A stretch of 64,000 nucleotides of DNA from the NCBI RefSeq assembly GCF_005943945.1, contig NZ_CP040710.1, positions 3,951,501 through 4,015,500 on the forward strand, written 5' to 3'. Below the pieces are notes generated by a model. The model made no database searches. It was not told the DNA's origin and was given only the letters and a program-made list of their open reading frames with translations. This DNA is from Aggregatimonas sangjinii. GTDB lineage: Bacteria; Bacteroidota; Bacteroidia; Flavobacteriales; Flavobacteriaceae. Numbering within the stretch: the first letter of the stretch is position 1; the number at the start of each line of letters is the position of its first letter. This document shows positions 24,013 to 32,726 of the stretch, piece after piece. The position numbers and the translations under genes are program-made.

Positions 24013-24981
24013 TTATTGTGGCATTACGGTAGAATAAGCGTTTTTACCGTATGCGGGATGGTCGGGTGTTCTTGTAATCATACGCAAAGGTCCCATTGAA
24101 GTTTGAAGCTTGGTAACCCCTTTTTGCCGGGATTTTTTCACGTCATCGGCGTTGGCCCATCGCCATTTGTAGATACCCCATTTTGCATTACCACCCCAAG
24201 GATACTTGTCAAAGACAGTAGCGACTTGTCGATCATAGACCGAAACACCGTTCAACCAAATCTGAAGCAGGCCGTTCGCCGCATCGTCCCATACGGCATG
24301 AATAACAATATTTAGGGTTTCGCCTGCCTCGGGAATAATTCCGGTAGGTTGGTATTCCGTATTGTTTGCTGTATTGACCACATAGATTTCCCCTGCCTCA
24401 TGACCATTGAACTGATTTTTTTTTATGACCCAAAGTGCCATTTGTGGAGCTACATTTTGTATGCCGGGATGTACCTGAAAGAATAGCCAAGGGGTCTCTT
24501 TATCTATGATATAGTCGCTTCCGAACGTATAGCTCCAACCAAACCACTCTTCAGTCCCTTTTTTGTGATTTACATGCCAAGGGACGGTCCTTATCTCGGC
24601 GCGCATATTAAAATTCTTAGCACACCATTTTCCTGGTGGTGGGCTTGAGGGATCAAGACTGAATACCAACTGACCATTTACGATTGTAACTTGTCTTTCG
24701 TCGCATTCCGAATCAACTTTTAATTGTCCGTCACTAAATGCTACCCCCTGTTGCCCCGTATATTCAGGTATGTTGACATCACTCCAACACCAAACCTTCA
24801 ATCCACTATCGTTTGCAAGGCCACCAGAGGTTCTGCAGCCAACACTGTCTACGATTCCAGAAGTATACGCAATTTCCCCGTGGGGAAGAGGTGTACCTAC
24901 AACCCCATAGATCAGTACTATTAAGAGCATACTTAAAATAATGCCAATACTATTTTTAGCAATGGATTTTGGTAGCTTCAT
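24013..24981 (-). CDS. Secreted polysaccharide-lyase-like protein (third paralogue)
   Basis: A 322-residue protein from the ATG at 24981 (MKLPKSIAKN); an in-frame start at 25005 is also possible. The N-terminus has one long hydrophobic stretch (SIGIILSMLLIVLIYGVVG) without a lipobox, so it is either cleaved or membrane-anchored. The single domain has the same landmarks as its neighbours: WCW, RAEI, GTEEWFGWSY, FQVH and NAKWGIYKWRW, ending in TVMPQ. It is the most diverged of the three. It follows the last GT4 gene by only 37 bases, so it is probably co-transcribed with the polymer-assembly genes. That coupling is the best evidence that these lyases belong to the EPS machinery. Confidence 0.8.
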   Translation of the reverse strand: MKLPKSIAKNSIGIILSMLLIVLIYGVVGTPLPHGEIAYTSGIVDSVGCRTSGGLANDSGLKVWCWSDVNIPEYTGQQGVAFSDGQLKVDSECDERQVTIVNGQLVFSLDPSSPPPGKWCAKNFNMRAEIRTVPWHVNHKKGTEEWFGWSYTFGSDYIIDKETPWLFFQVHPGIQNVAPQMALWVIKKNQFNGHEAGEIYVVNTANNTEYQPTGIIPEAGETLNIVIHAVWDDAANGLLQIWLNGVSVYDRQVATVFDKYPWGGNAKWGIYKWRWANADDVKKSRQKGVTKLQTSMGPLRMITRTPDHPAYGKNAYSTVMPQ

Positions 24982-25018
24982 TTTGACAAATTGTACCGAA
25001 AGCATCGGGAAGCGCTAC

Positions 25019-26128
25019 TTAGAGGCGGTCATAGAGAGATTTATATTCTAGTATAATTTTATCCCAAGTATAGTGGGCGAAAACTTTATCTCTTGCCAGT
25101 CCTCCTAATCTTTCGAATTCCTTTTTATTATTTTCAAGCCAAATTAGCTTGTCAGCCAAATCACGAACATTCTTATTTTCAAAAAACAGCATTTCTTTAT
25201 CGCAGAATACCTGCTTATTCTCAGGAATGTCACTTGCTAATACTGCTTTTCCGGTGCTTGCCACCTCAAGTAACATTATCGACATACCTTCAATTTCAGA
25301 TGGAAATACGAAATATTCACATCTTCTGACCAACTGCAATAAGGCTGATAGCGGACTCACATATCCCAAATAACTAACATTCAATCCTTTCCCTAACTTT
25401 CGTACATTTTTCATATACGGTGGATCAAAATCAAGTTCTCCTGCAACAAAGATATTCCCCTTATAATTAATTTTCTTGTAGGCTGATAACAAGGTGTGTA
25501 ATCCTTTCGTACTCATAATCCTCCTTGCCGCAAAAAGAACGAACGGCTTATCGGACGGGACATCTTTCGGCCAAAAATTCGCGATAGCGCCATTAGACTC
25601 CTCCAAAAGATTGATACCATTAGGAATAAATACAACATTTACACCATATTTCGACTCATAGGATTCGGCAAGTGGTTTTGATATCGCCGTTTTCACACCA
25701 TTGAACCTAAGAAAACGCTTTTCGTTCATCTTAAAAAACGACTTGGCGATACCACCCCAAACGCCGTCTTTGTAGGGGACTCCATGAACAGTAGCGATTA
25801 CCTTTGCCTTTTTTTGAATTCCTTTTAGAAAAAAGAAGCTATCTATCTTATGAGCATGAACGATATCGTATTTCCCCTTGAACCTGATATGCATGTAACA
25901 AATAAAGTAATATAAAAACACGCCTAAGGCACCTAGTTTAATCCGTGGGAACTCAACAACCTTTACTCCCTCGATATGGTTTTGTGCCAACTTGTTTTTG
26001 TAACAATATATGGTAATATCATATTCATCGACCATGTTCAAGATCAAATTCTCGGCTACACGACTAGTACCTCCCCGAGAAGGAAAGTATTTAATTCCAA
26101 AAAAAGCAATCTTCTTTTTCTTTTTCAT
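25019..26128 (-). CDS. GT4 glycosyltransferase 1
   Basis: A 369-residue GT-B enzyme. The N-terminal acceptor half begins FFGIKYFPSRGGTSRVAENL with the Gly-rich loop of GT4 enzymes. The C-terminal nucleotide-sugar half has LFAARRIMSTKGLHTLL and the E-x7-E region in FPSEIEGMSIMLLEVAS. Such enzymes add one sugar to the lipid-linked repeat unit on the cytoplasmic face of the membrane, keeping the anomeric configuration. It is the last of four consecutive glycosyltransferase genes and lies just before the three lyase-like genes. Donor and acceptor cannot be inferred. Confidence 0.85.
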   Translation of the reverse strand: MKKKKKIAFFGIKYFPSRGGTSRVAENLILNMVDEYDITIYCYKNKLAQNHIEGVKVVEFPRIKLGALGVFLYYFICYMHIRFKGKYDIVHAHKIDSFFFLKGIQKKAKVIATVHGVPYKDGVWGGIAKSFFKMNEKRFLRFNGVKTAISKPLAESYESKYGVNVVFIPNGINLLEESNGAIANFWPKDVPSDKPFVLFAARRIMSTKGLHTLLSAYKKINYKGNIFVAGELDFDPPYMKNVRKLGKGLNVSYLGYVSPLSALLQLVRRCEYFVFPSEIEGMSIMLLEVASTGKAVLASDIPENKQVFCDKEMLFFENKNVRDLADKLIWLENNKKEFERLGGLARDKVFAHYTWDKIILEYKSLYDRL

Positions 26129-26242
26129 TCGAGTTGCTCGTCCGTTTTTCTATTCCTAAGGGCTGCATTGACCATTTTTCTCTTTTCTACACAGTCTATC
26201 CAGACTACCCTTTCACTCAATCGTTTTTAGGAACTATCTTAA

Positions 26243-27343
26243 TTAGGCTAACAGCCTTTTATACAAATTATGATATTCAGTAGTCATTTTCTCCAATCCA
26301 AACACTGACGTAATTCTGTTTTTAGCTTTAACACCCATTTGATCGGCTTCGTTTTTGCTTTCCAATAAATAATTTACTTTATCGGCTAGTGCTCTTGGTG
26401 AATCAGGAGGAATCAAAAATCCAGTCTTCATGTCTTCTACGATTTCATTCGTACCACCTCCGGTAGTGGCTACTGTAGGTTTTCCTAAGGCCATATATTC
26501 AAGTATGGCGTTCGAGATGCCTTCGCCATGAACTTTGGTATTGGTCGCCAACACCCCAATATCAAAAATATTAACAATCGATTCTATATCGTTCTGTACC
26601 CCGGTAAAAATAAAAAGCGGAGTGTACTCAGGTGGTATTAGCTTCTTGCATTTCTCAAGATTAGGCCCCTCACCAATGGCAAGAAAGGTAATATCGTTGC
26701 GCGTTTCAAATAAAATCAACGCGGCATTAATCAAGGTTTCAAAATCCTTTTTGTCGGTAAAGCTCGCCACCATACCAATTACGTATGGAGTTTTTATATG
26801 AAACCTTTTCCTAATCGCTACAGCATCTTTGAGATTGGACAACCTTTCGACTCCAAACCCGTTATAAATACACACTGCTTTCTCCTTCGGAACTTTATAG
26901 GCCTTTAAGCCAGCCCAAGAATTTCCTAAAATAACTTCCGAAAATGGAAAGGTAAGCCTGGCCCTAAAATATTGTTTATTGAAAAAACCCATATTAATCG
27001 GGGCATTTACAATATTCGCATTAATAAGTTTTACACGAAGTAACACCGATGAAGGTATCGCCCAGATAGTAGACATGGTGCCCCAACTGTGCATTAAGTC
27101 GGGTTTCCAATTGCGACAAAATTCAAAAAGTCTATAGAATACAACCGGATTTTTCTTTGGTACTCGTTTTAATATTTTAACGGGAATACCAAAGTCGAAT
27201 ATCTCGGTATAATGAATTTTATCCGAAAAAACCACCACGGCAAGCTCAACATCCTCAAAATCGCTGAAACCCTTGACCAACTCAACCAGTCTCCTCTCCC
27301 TCCCTCCCGAGGTAAGGCTTTCGATAAGCAAGAGTATCTTCAT
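26243..27343 (-). CDS. GT4 glycosyltransferase 2
   Basis: A 366-residue GT-B enzyme from the ATG at 27343; a TTG three codons earlier is less likely. The N-terminal loop reads LIESLTSGGRERRLVELVKG, and the donor half contains GMVASFTDKKDFETLI, FTGVQNDIESIVN and the acidic GEGISNAILEYMALGKPTVA motif. It resembles EPS glycosyltransferases that add neutral or amino sugars to undecaprenyl-diphosphate-linked glycans. A 114-base gap follows before the next glycosyltransferase gene, without a visible terminator. Sugar specificity is unknown. Confidence 0.85.
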   Translation of the reverse strand: MKILLLIESLTSGGRERRLVELVKGFSDFEDVELAVVVFSDKIHYTEIFDFGIPVKILKRVPKKNPVVFYRLFEFCRNWKPDLMHSWGTMSTIWAIPSSVLLRVKLINANIVNAPINMGFFNKQYFRARLTFPFSEVILGNSWAGLKAYKVPKEKAVCIYNGFGVERLSNLKDAVAIRKRFHIKTPYVIGMVASFTDKKDFETLINAALILFETRNDITFLAIGEGPNLEKCKKLIPPEYTPLFIFTGVQNDIESIVNIFDIGVLATNTKVHGEGISNAILEYMALGKPTVATTGGGTNEIVEDMKTGFLIPPDSPRALADKVNYLLESKNEADQMGVKAKNRITSVFGLEKMTTEYHNLYKRLLA

Positions 27344-27446
27344 TTTATTCAATAAGTCTTTATCAGATTAATTTTTTCGGATAAGGAATCAGGATTGCCA
27401 AAAGGCTTTTTGGAATTTCAACTTTTGCAACTGTAGAGAGACTTGA

Positions 27447-28580
27447 CTAAGATACGTTCGTTTCGCCATAGTGGACTTCGCCGTTACGTGTTTGTATTGA
27501 ACTACTATTCTCAATCAACTTCAAGTATTTCTTTTGAAACGTTGCAAAGCTAAAATTTTTGGCAAGATGTGTATGACTGGCGTTACCCATCTGTATTCGT
27601 AGTTCTGGAGATTGAATCAGTTTTTTTAAAAAATTCGCCAAAGCAATTGCATCGTGAATTGGCGTGATAAAACCATTTTTTTGATGAAGTACTAAACGGG
27701 CGTTATCCCCAGCATCAGTAGCCACCAAAGGCAGGGCACAATTCATAGCCTCCATAATGGCATTGGAAACTCCCTCAAAAGACGAAGTACACAAGTATAC
27801 ATCGGAATCATCAAGCATTCCGTATATGTCCGAGGCATCGGTTACAACCTTAACTTGATTTTCAAGTTCACGGGCTTTTATGTCGGTCATAATCTTCTCC
27901 TTTTCGGGCCCTTGACCCACAATGGTGTAGGTGAAGCTATACCCCTCATCTAATATTCCCTTAAGATGGGCAATGCACTTTAGGGCGGTAGCATATTCTT
28001 TTTGGGGAACCAGCCTTCCTAAACTAATTATGTGAACCGGTCCTACCCCTACGTGCTTTCGCTCAACGTATGGCCTGATGTCGATACCATTGGAAATTAC
28101 AAACACCTTTTTCTTAAAACCAAAATCGATAGCGGAACGATAAGCGGCAAAGTTGTTGGCTATGGTATAGTTCAATAAATAATTGTTCACCAACTTTAAA
28201 GCGATAAATTTAGCGTTGGCCATATAACTGTTTCTAATACCCCCGAAAACAAGCGGAACTCCTGCCAACTTGCCACAGATGGAGGAGAGCAAAGTGTCAG
28301 TAGGCAGAAAAGAAAAAATAATATCTATTTGTTGCCGTTTTAAAAAGCGCATCAACCCGAAAGGTCTTTTAAGCGGGTTCTTTGCCAAATACACATGATT
28401 TAGTTGCTCTTCTTCTATAAATGTAAGTCGAGGCCTGTAGAGAGGACCCGGATTTAGAATAACAACTGTTACGGAGTGATAAGGACTTAAGGCCTTCGCC
28501 AATAAAAGGCACTGTTTTTCAGCACCTCCGGGACCGAGGGAATTGATTGTAATACAGATTTTCTTTCGTTTCTTGCTCAT
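27447..28580 (-). CDS. GT4 glycosyltransferase 3
   Basis: A 377-residue GT-B enzyme. It starts with ITINSLGPGGAEKQCLLLAK, the classic GGAE acceptor loop of WbpY/PimA-like GT4 enzymes. The donor half has ISLGRLVPQKEYATAL, a GQGPEK loop, and SSFEGVSNAIMEAMNCALPLVAT with the paired glutamates. The gene lies 18 bases after the stop of the glycosyltransferase gene upstream, so they share a transcript. One linkage of the repeat unit is probably its job. The C-terminal tail (QTRNGEVHYGETNVS) is longer than the fold needs and of unknown use. Confidence 0.86.
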   Translation of the reverse strand: MSKKRKKICITINSLGPGGAEKQCLLLAKALSPYHSVTVVILNPGPLYRPRLTFIEEEQLNHVYLAKNPLKRPFGLMRFLKRQQIDIIFSFLPTDTLLSSICGKLAGVPLVFGGIRNSYMANAKFIALKLVNNYLLNYTIANNFAAYRSAIDFGFKKKVFVISNGIDIRPYVERKHVGVGPVHIISLGRLVPQKEYATALKCIAHLKGILDEGYSFTYTIVGQGPEKEKIMTDIKARELENQVKVVTDASDIYGMLDDSDVYLCTSSFEGVSNAIMEAMNCALPLVATDAGDNARLVLHQKNGFITPIHDAIALANFLKKLIQSPELRIQMGNASHTHLAKNFSFATFQKKYLKLIENSSSIQTRNGEVHYGETNVS

Positions 28581-28598
28581 TCCCTAAATCTCGTTGAT

Positions 28599-29810
28599 TT
28601 ATTGCTGTCGTGATAAGTTCTTGGTAAAAGTCAATAATTTTTGGCCGAGTACTTTGTAATCGAACTCGGCAAGGCCAAGACGGTAGCCGTTTTTTCCTAT
28701 TTCCTTAGCCTTTTCGGGATTTTCCAAAACAAATTTCATTTTTTCAGCAAAGTTCCCAACCTCATAGTCACTGGCCACCAATGCCGTCTTACCGTCTTCG
28801 AAATAGGTCTGTATCTCCCCAAAGTTGGTCGTAACGACCGGATTTCCCGATGCGAGGTATTCCCCGATCTTGTGCGGAAACCTCGAGGCATCTTGTACGG
28901 TATCCCGCAATGGTATCAACAAAGCGATCGCATTGGTATACAATTGAACAAGTTGTTCGTATGGAATATTCGAATAGAGTTTAATGGGCTGCGTCTTAAA
29001 ACGCGTATTGATTTCGTCCTGAAAACGAGCAGTCTCTTCTCGACTCTCCCCGCTTACGATCATATACAATTTCGCATTCTCATCATCTGAGATACTACTA
29101 TAGGCGTCGATGATGAAATCGATTACCTCGCGATACGAAATGCTACCACAGTACAAAAAGTATTCTTCCGATGGGGTTTTCTGAACGTCGAATATATCAA
29201 AATCACAGATTACCGGGATTTTTAAACAGGGCTTATTTGGTGAAGTACCATGATAATAATTTTTAAGTTTATCACTTATGGGCAATGCACCATCAAATAA
29301 CCTAATGACCCATTTTTCATTTATATAATCATTTATCCGCTTTAGGAAACCATTGCGATGTTGCATTGAAGAAGCCATTTCGACAAAATTCAATACAATC
29401 GGAAAATCGAAATAAGCGGCAAATAACAAGTACCTCAAAACATGTAAGATCTTTCTGTTCGAAAGTATCGCCATCGTAATCGGTTGTTGTTTTTTAAGAT
29501 TCCTTAGGTATGTAAATTCCCCATAAACTCCTCGTATTTTTTGAATGTTTCTCTTTACGAAGCCCTTTGGCTTGTGCACAGCTTTTGAGGTATAGATATA
29601 GTCTATCCCTTCAAAATTACCCCTGTAATTGAAATTTGGATGTTCGCCGACGTTCCAAGAGCCTTTCCTGCAGATAATAGTCGTCTTGACATTTTCATGT
29701 AGCAACGATTTCGCCATAAGGGTCATGCGTTGTACTGAAGCCAGACCGTAAGGAAATCTTGCTTCCCCTAAGAAAACAACATGTTTATCGCTATTCGTAT
29801 TTATCTTCAA
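28599..29810 (-). CDS. GT4-like glycosyltransferase 4
   Basis: A 403-residue GT-B enzyme, more diverged than its three neighbours. The N-terminal half opens VFLGEARFPYGLASVQRM, and the donor half reads YFLYCGSISYREVIDF, VSGESREE and ALLIPLRDTVQDASRFPHK with IGEYLASGNPVVTTNFGE, which matches the donor-binding region of GT4 enzymes. The usual first Glu of the E-x7-E motif is not obvious; the second lies in IGEYLAS. Membrane attachment through the N-terminal half is likely but not visible as a helix. It is the first of the four glycosyltransferase genes after the flippase. Confidence 0.78.
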   Translation of the reverse strand: MKINTNSDKHVVFLGEARFPYGLASVQRMTLMAKSLLHENVKTTIICRKGSWNVGEHPNFNYRGNFEGIDYIYTSKAVHKPKGFVKRNIQKIRGVYGEFTYLRNLKKQQPITMAILSNRKILHVLRYLLFAAYFDFPIVLNFVEMASSMQHRNGFLKRINDYINEKWVIRLFDGALPISDKLKNYYHGTSPNKPCLKIPVICDFDIFDVQKTPSEEYFLYCGSISYREVIDFIIDAYSSISDDENAKLYMIVSGESREETARFQDEINTRFKTQPIKLYSNIPYEQLVQLYTNAIALLIPLRDTVQDASRFPHKIGEYLASGNPVVTTNFGEIQTYFEDGKTALVASDYEVGNFAEKMKFVLENPEKAKEIGKNGYRLGLAEFDYKVLGQKLLTFTKNLSRQQ

Positions 29811-29885
29811 ATCGATTAAGGACTTTTAAATAATATTGTGAAATTCCTATCAAATCTTAATTCAATCCGCTACAGTCCAGTATAT

Positions 29886-31247
29886 TTATTTTGCCCAAAT
29901 GCCGTGTTCTTTTTTAGCTAATATCTTATTAACTTGAATAGGAGCTATTACCGCTAAAGGCACCAAGCTGGTAATGGTACCAAGAACAATCCCCACTACT
30001 CCCAGTTCCAATACTCTAACATAAAAGATAGAAGCAGGAATATTGATGCATGCGGCGAAGAGATAGGCGTACATTTGAAGCCTAACCTTACCCGTCCCGT
30101 TCAGGACAATACTATAAATATTGATCCAGGTAACCAAACAAACTGAAATTGCTACAGCTATTGAAACCGTAATAGGTATTTCGAGATTTTCTTGCAACCA
30201 AAATTTATATACAATTGGTGAGATTGAAACCATTATCGTTGCAAGTATTAAAGTAACAAACCAAACTTTTAGCACCACACGTAGTGACTTGCGCATCCAC
30301 ACCACATCGCCTTTTACATAAGCTTCGGTATTGGATGGCCATAATTGATTGTTAATGATTACAAATAACATCATAAAAATGGACAAGTATTTATAAGCAG
30401 CTTCATACTGCGGAACACCCGCCACCGAAACAAAGCTTGCAATTAAAATATTGTTGGTCTGATGAATGATTAACAATGAAATTTTGATAAGGAAAAACTT
30501 GATTCCTAGGGAGAACAAATCCTTGAAATATTCCATGCGCACATACTTGAAATAAGGTCTGTACTTTTTAAATTTGGTCCTAAAAAAATACAATCCAACC
30601 ATCAAAGGAACCAACGCGAAAGTTAATGCCTTCGCAGACCCAAAAAGCAATAAGGAATCCGGTGTTATAAAAGGAATAATGATGATGAGTACGAGAAATG
30701 AAAGCTTGGTAAGGAAGGTAAAGTATTCGACATATGCCATTTTCTGCATGGCATAGAATATCTCGTAAATATTACTGGTAACAAAGCGTACACCAAAGGC
30801 GACGATAATAATGGCGCCAAGAATTTCAACCTCGTCTATCAGTTCCGCAGGAATATTAAGCCAACTTGTCCAAGGCAAAGTAAAATTTAGGATAAGTAAT
30901 ACAACGGTTAAAAGTATCACTATAGATCCCAAGACAAAATAAGCGGTACTTACATATAGTACGGCCTTCTCATCATCTTCGCGAGCAACGGCCTCGCCGA
31001 ACTTATTTCTCAGGCCCAGGCCAATTCCGATATTAAAATTGAGGAACCAGTCTATAATGGAAAGAAGGGTTAAAAATATCCCAAATTTTACAGCTCCTAA
31101 ATAATCTAGTGACAACGGGAAATATATAAACCCTATCAATATCCCAAGACCCTTAATAACAACCGTTAGCAAGATATTCTTCTTGGCCCGCTTTGATCTG
31201 GCGTTCCCTTTTGTTAATACCCCTTTTAACTTTTCAATTATTTTCAT
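29886..31247 (-). CDS. Wzx-type lipid-linked oligosaccharide flippase
   Basis: A 453-residue integral membrane protein with about twelve hydrophobic segments, beginning after a basic N-terminus (KLKGVLTKGNARSKRAKKN). The first helices carry the polysaccharide-biosynthesis/MATE-fold pattern (GLGILIGFIYFPLSLDYLGAVKFGIFL). In EPS loci such proteins flip the undecaprenyl-diphosphate-linked repeat unit from the cytoplasmic to the periplasmic side of the inner membrane. It lies 40 bases after the polymerase gene. Wzx proteins share little sequence, so the family call is firm but substrate details are not available. Confidence 0.85.
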   Translation of the reverse strand: MKIIEKLKGVLTKGNARSKRAKKNILLTVVIKGLGILIGFIYFPLSLDYLGAVKFGIFLTLLSIIDWFLNFNIGIGLGLRNKFGEAVAREDDEKAVLYVSTAYFVLGSIVILLTVVLLILNFTLPWTSWLNIPAELIDEVEILGAIIIVAFGVRFVTSNIYEIFYAMQKMAYVEYFTFLTKLSFLVLIIIIPFITPDSLLLFGSAKALTFALVPLMVGLYFFRTKFKKYRPYFKYVRMEYFKDLFSLGIKFFLIKISLLIIHQTNNILIASFVSVAGVPQYEAAYKYLSIFMMLFVIINNQLWPSNTEAYVKGDVVWMRKSLRVVLKVWFVTLILATIMVSISPIVYKFWLQENLEIPITVSIAVAISVCLVTWINIYSIVLNGTGKVRLQMYAYLFAACINIPASIFYVRVLELGVVGIVLGTITSLVPLAVIAPIQVNKILAKKEHGIWAK

Positions 31248-31287
31248 ATTCTAAACCGGGGATACACTATAAAACATATCGATTGAC

Positions 31288-32655
31288 TCAAGAAATTATT
31301 TTTTTAGACGTGTGATTGATTCCCATGCCCATTCCTATATGAATAGCATATAACAGAGAAATATAGGACAAGAACAAAAATGTGTTGGTCAGGTTACCTA
31401 TCATGAATATGATACCCACCAGAAAAGGAACTACGAAATAAATATTATCCTTTAGACGGGTCGAATAGTACACGACTGATAATATGACAAATAGGCTAAA
31501 GCATGCTAATGCTGGAATACCATATTCAAAAAGAACGGAAAAATATCCACTATGAATACTACCAGTGGTAGCGGTCGCCCTATCCCTATCCCTTGTAATC
31601 CTTAGCAAATTGGTATAATATACTTCATTTGTGAGCCCTCCGTACCCAAATAAAGGTTTTTTTCCAATATTCTCAATAACCATTGTATAATACCCTTGTC
31701 GGCCTCCTGGAGAATCGGCAAGCCGTTCTTTAACCACAGCGCTGTTCATAATATCTTGGTAGTAAAAAATCGATGTCGATAAAAGTATCGCTAGAAAAAA
31801 CAATCCCGCCAAGGCCAGTTTTTGAATTGCAATTTTGTTGATGTACACGACATAAATGAACAGTACCAATGCCAATATAATCCAACTCATCCTCTGAAAA
31901 GAGGATAAAACACCCAGAGAGAATAAACTGACCAAGCTTATCCTAAGAACCTTATTCTTTATTGAAACTAACGCCCAAGAAATTGCGATAATTAAATAAT
32001 AGGCATTGTAATATTCGGTATTGAAGATACCATTTGACCGAACGGCATCTCCAAATGCCGGGCGGAAATCTCCGATTCTCAAGAAATATGAATTGACCCC
32101 CAACTGAATTAAACTTACAGTACTTGAAACAATAGCCCCGATAATCATCGATTTACCAATAACTTTATAGGAAGGAACGTCTGCCATCAAACGAAATGCA
32201 ATGATTATCACTAAAAATGCAAACGATTCCAATATCGTTTTAAGGGCATCGGGTACATCAAGCTCCGAAATGTTCATGCCAATAGAAACTATGAGAAGAA
32301 AAATATAAGCGAAGAGCATTACTTGAAACCATGGAACTCTTCCGTTCGAGAAGTCTGTTGGCCTGTTTTTTTTAAAAAAACTCTTTCTTAGGATAAAAAA
32401 TGACAGTAAAAGGAAAATAAAACGTTCCGGTTGTATTTCGAAAAAACTAATTCCAGGAATTTTTATGGTAAGTAACTGATTGATATTACCCGTCAACAGA
32501 TAAAAACAAATAAAAAACAGCTCCCATTTATACTTAGACTTGCTTTTCCTAATCAAGTATAAAGCAGTAGCAGCAGCGAATATGAAATAAAGATAGAAAT
32601 GGCTTAAGTGCACCTTGCCCATTTCAAACTCAAAATAATCCGCAAAATCGTTCAT
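31288..32655 (-). CDS. Wzy-type polysaccharide polymerase / O-antigen ligase family protein
   Basis: A 455-residue membrane protein with about eleven hydrophobic segments and one large periplasmic loop near residues 315-375. The loop carries GGRQGYYTMVIENIGKKPLFGYG and ends at HSGYFSVLFEYGI, the signature of the O-antigen ligase/polymerase family. In Wzx/Wzy-dependent pathways this protein joins repeat units into a chain in the periplasm. With Wzx next to it and Wzc and Wza upstream, polymerase is much more likely than ligase. The gene lies 71 bases after the Wzc stop. Confidence 0.85.
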   Translation of the reverse strand: MNDFADYFEFEMGKVHLSHFYLYFIFAAATALYLIRKSKSKYKWELFFICFYLLTGNINQLLTIKIPGISFFEIQPERFIFLLLSFFILRKSFFKKNRPTDFSNGRVPWFQVMLFAYIFLLIVSIGMNISELDVPDALKTILESFAFLVIIIAFRLMADVPSYKVIGKSMIIGAIVSSTVSLIQLGVNSYFLRIGDFRPAFGDAVRSNGIFNTEYYNAYYLIIAISWALVSIKNKVLRISLVSLFSLGVLSSFQRMSWIILALVLFIYVVYINKIAIQKLALAGLFFLAILLSTSIFYYQDIMNSAVVKERLADSPGGRQGYYTMVIENIGKKPLFGYGGLTNEVYYTNLLRITRDRDRATATTGSIHSGYFSVLFEYGIPALACFSLFVILSVVYYSTRLKDNIYFVVPFLVGIIFMIGNLTNTFLFLSYISLLYAIHIGMGMGINHTSKKIIS

Positions 32656-32726
32656 GAAAAAAGTGGTCTAATTTCTTAGAAAATATATTTCGGGAAGTTC
32701 ACCCGTATTAATCTAGATAGGCTAGT

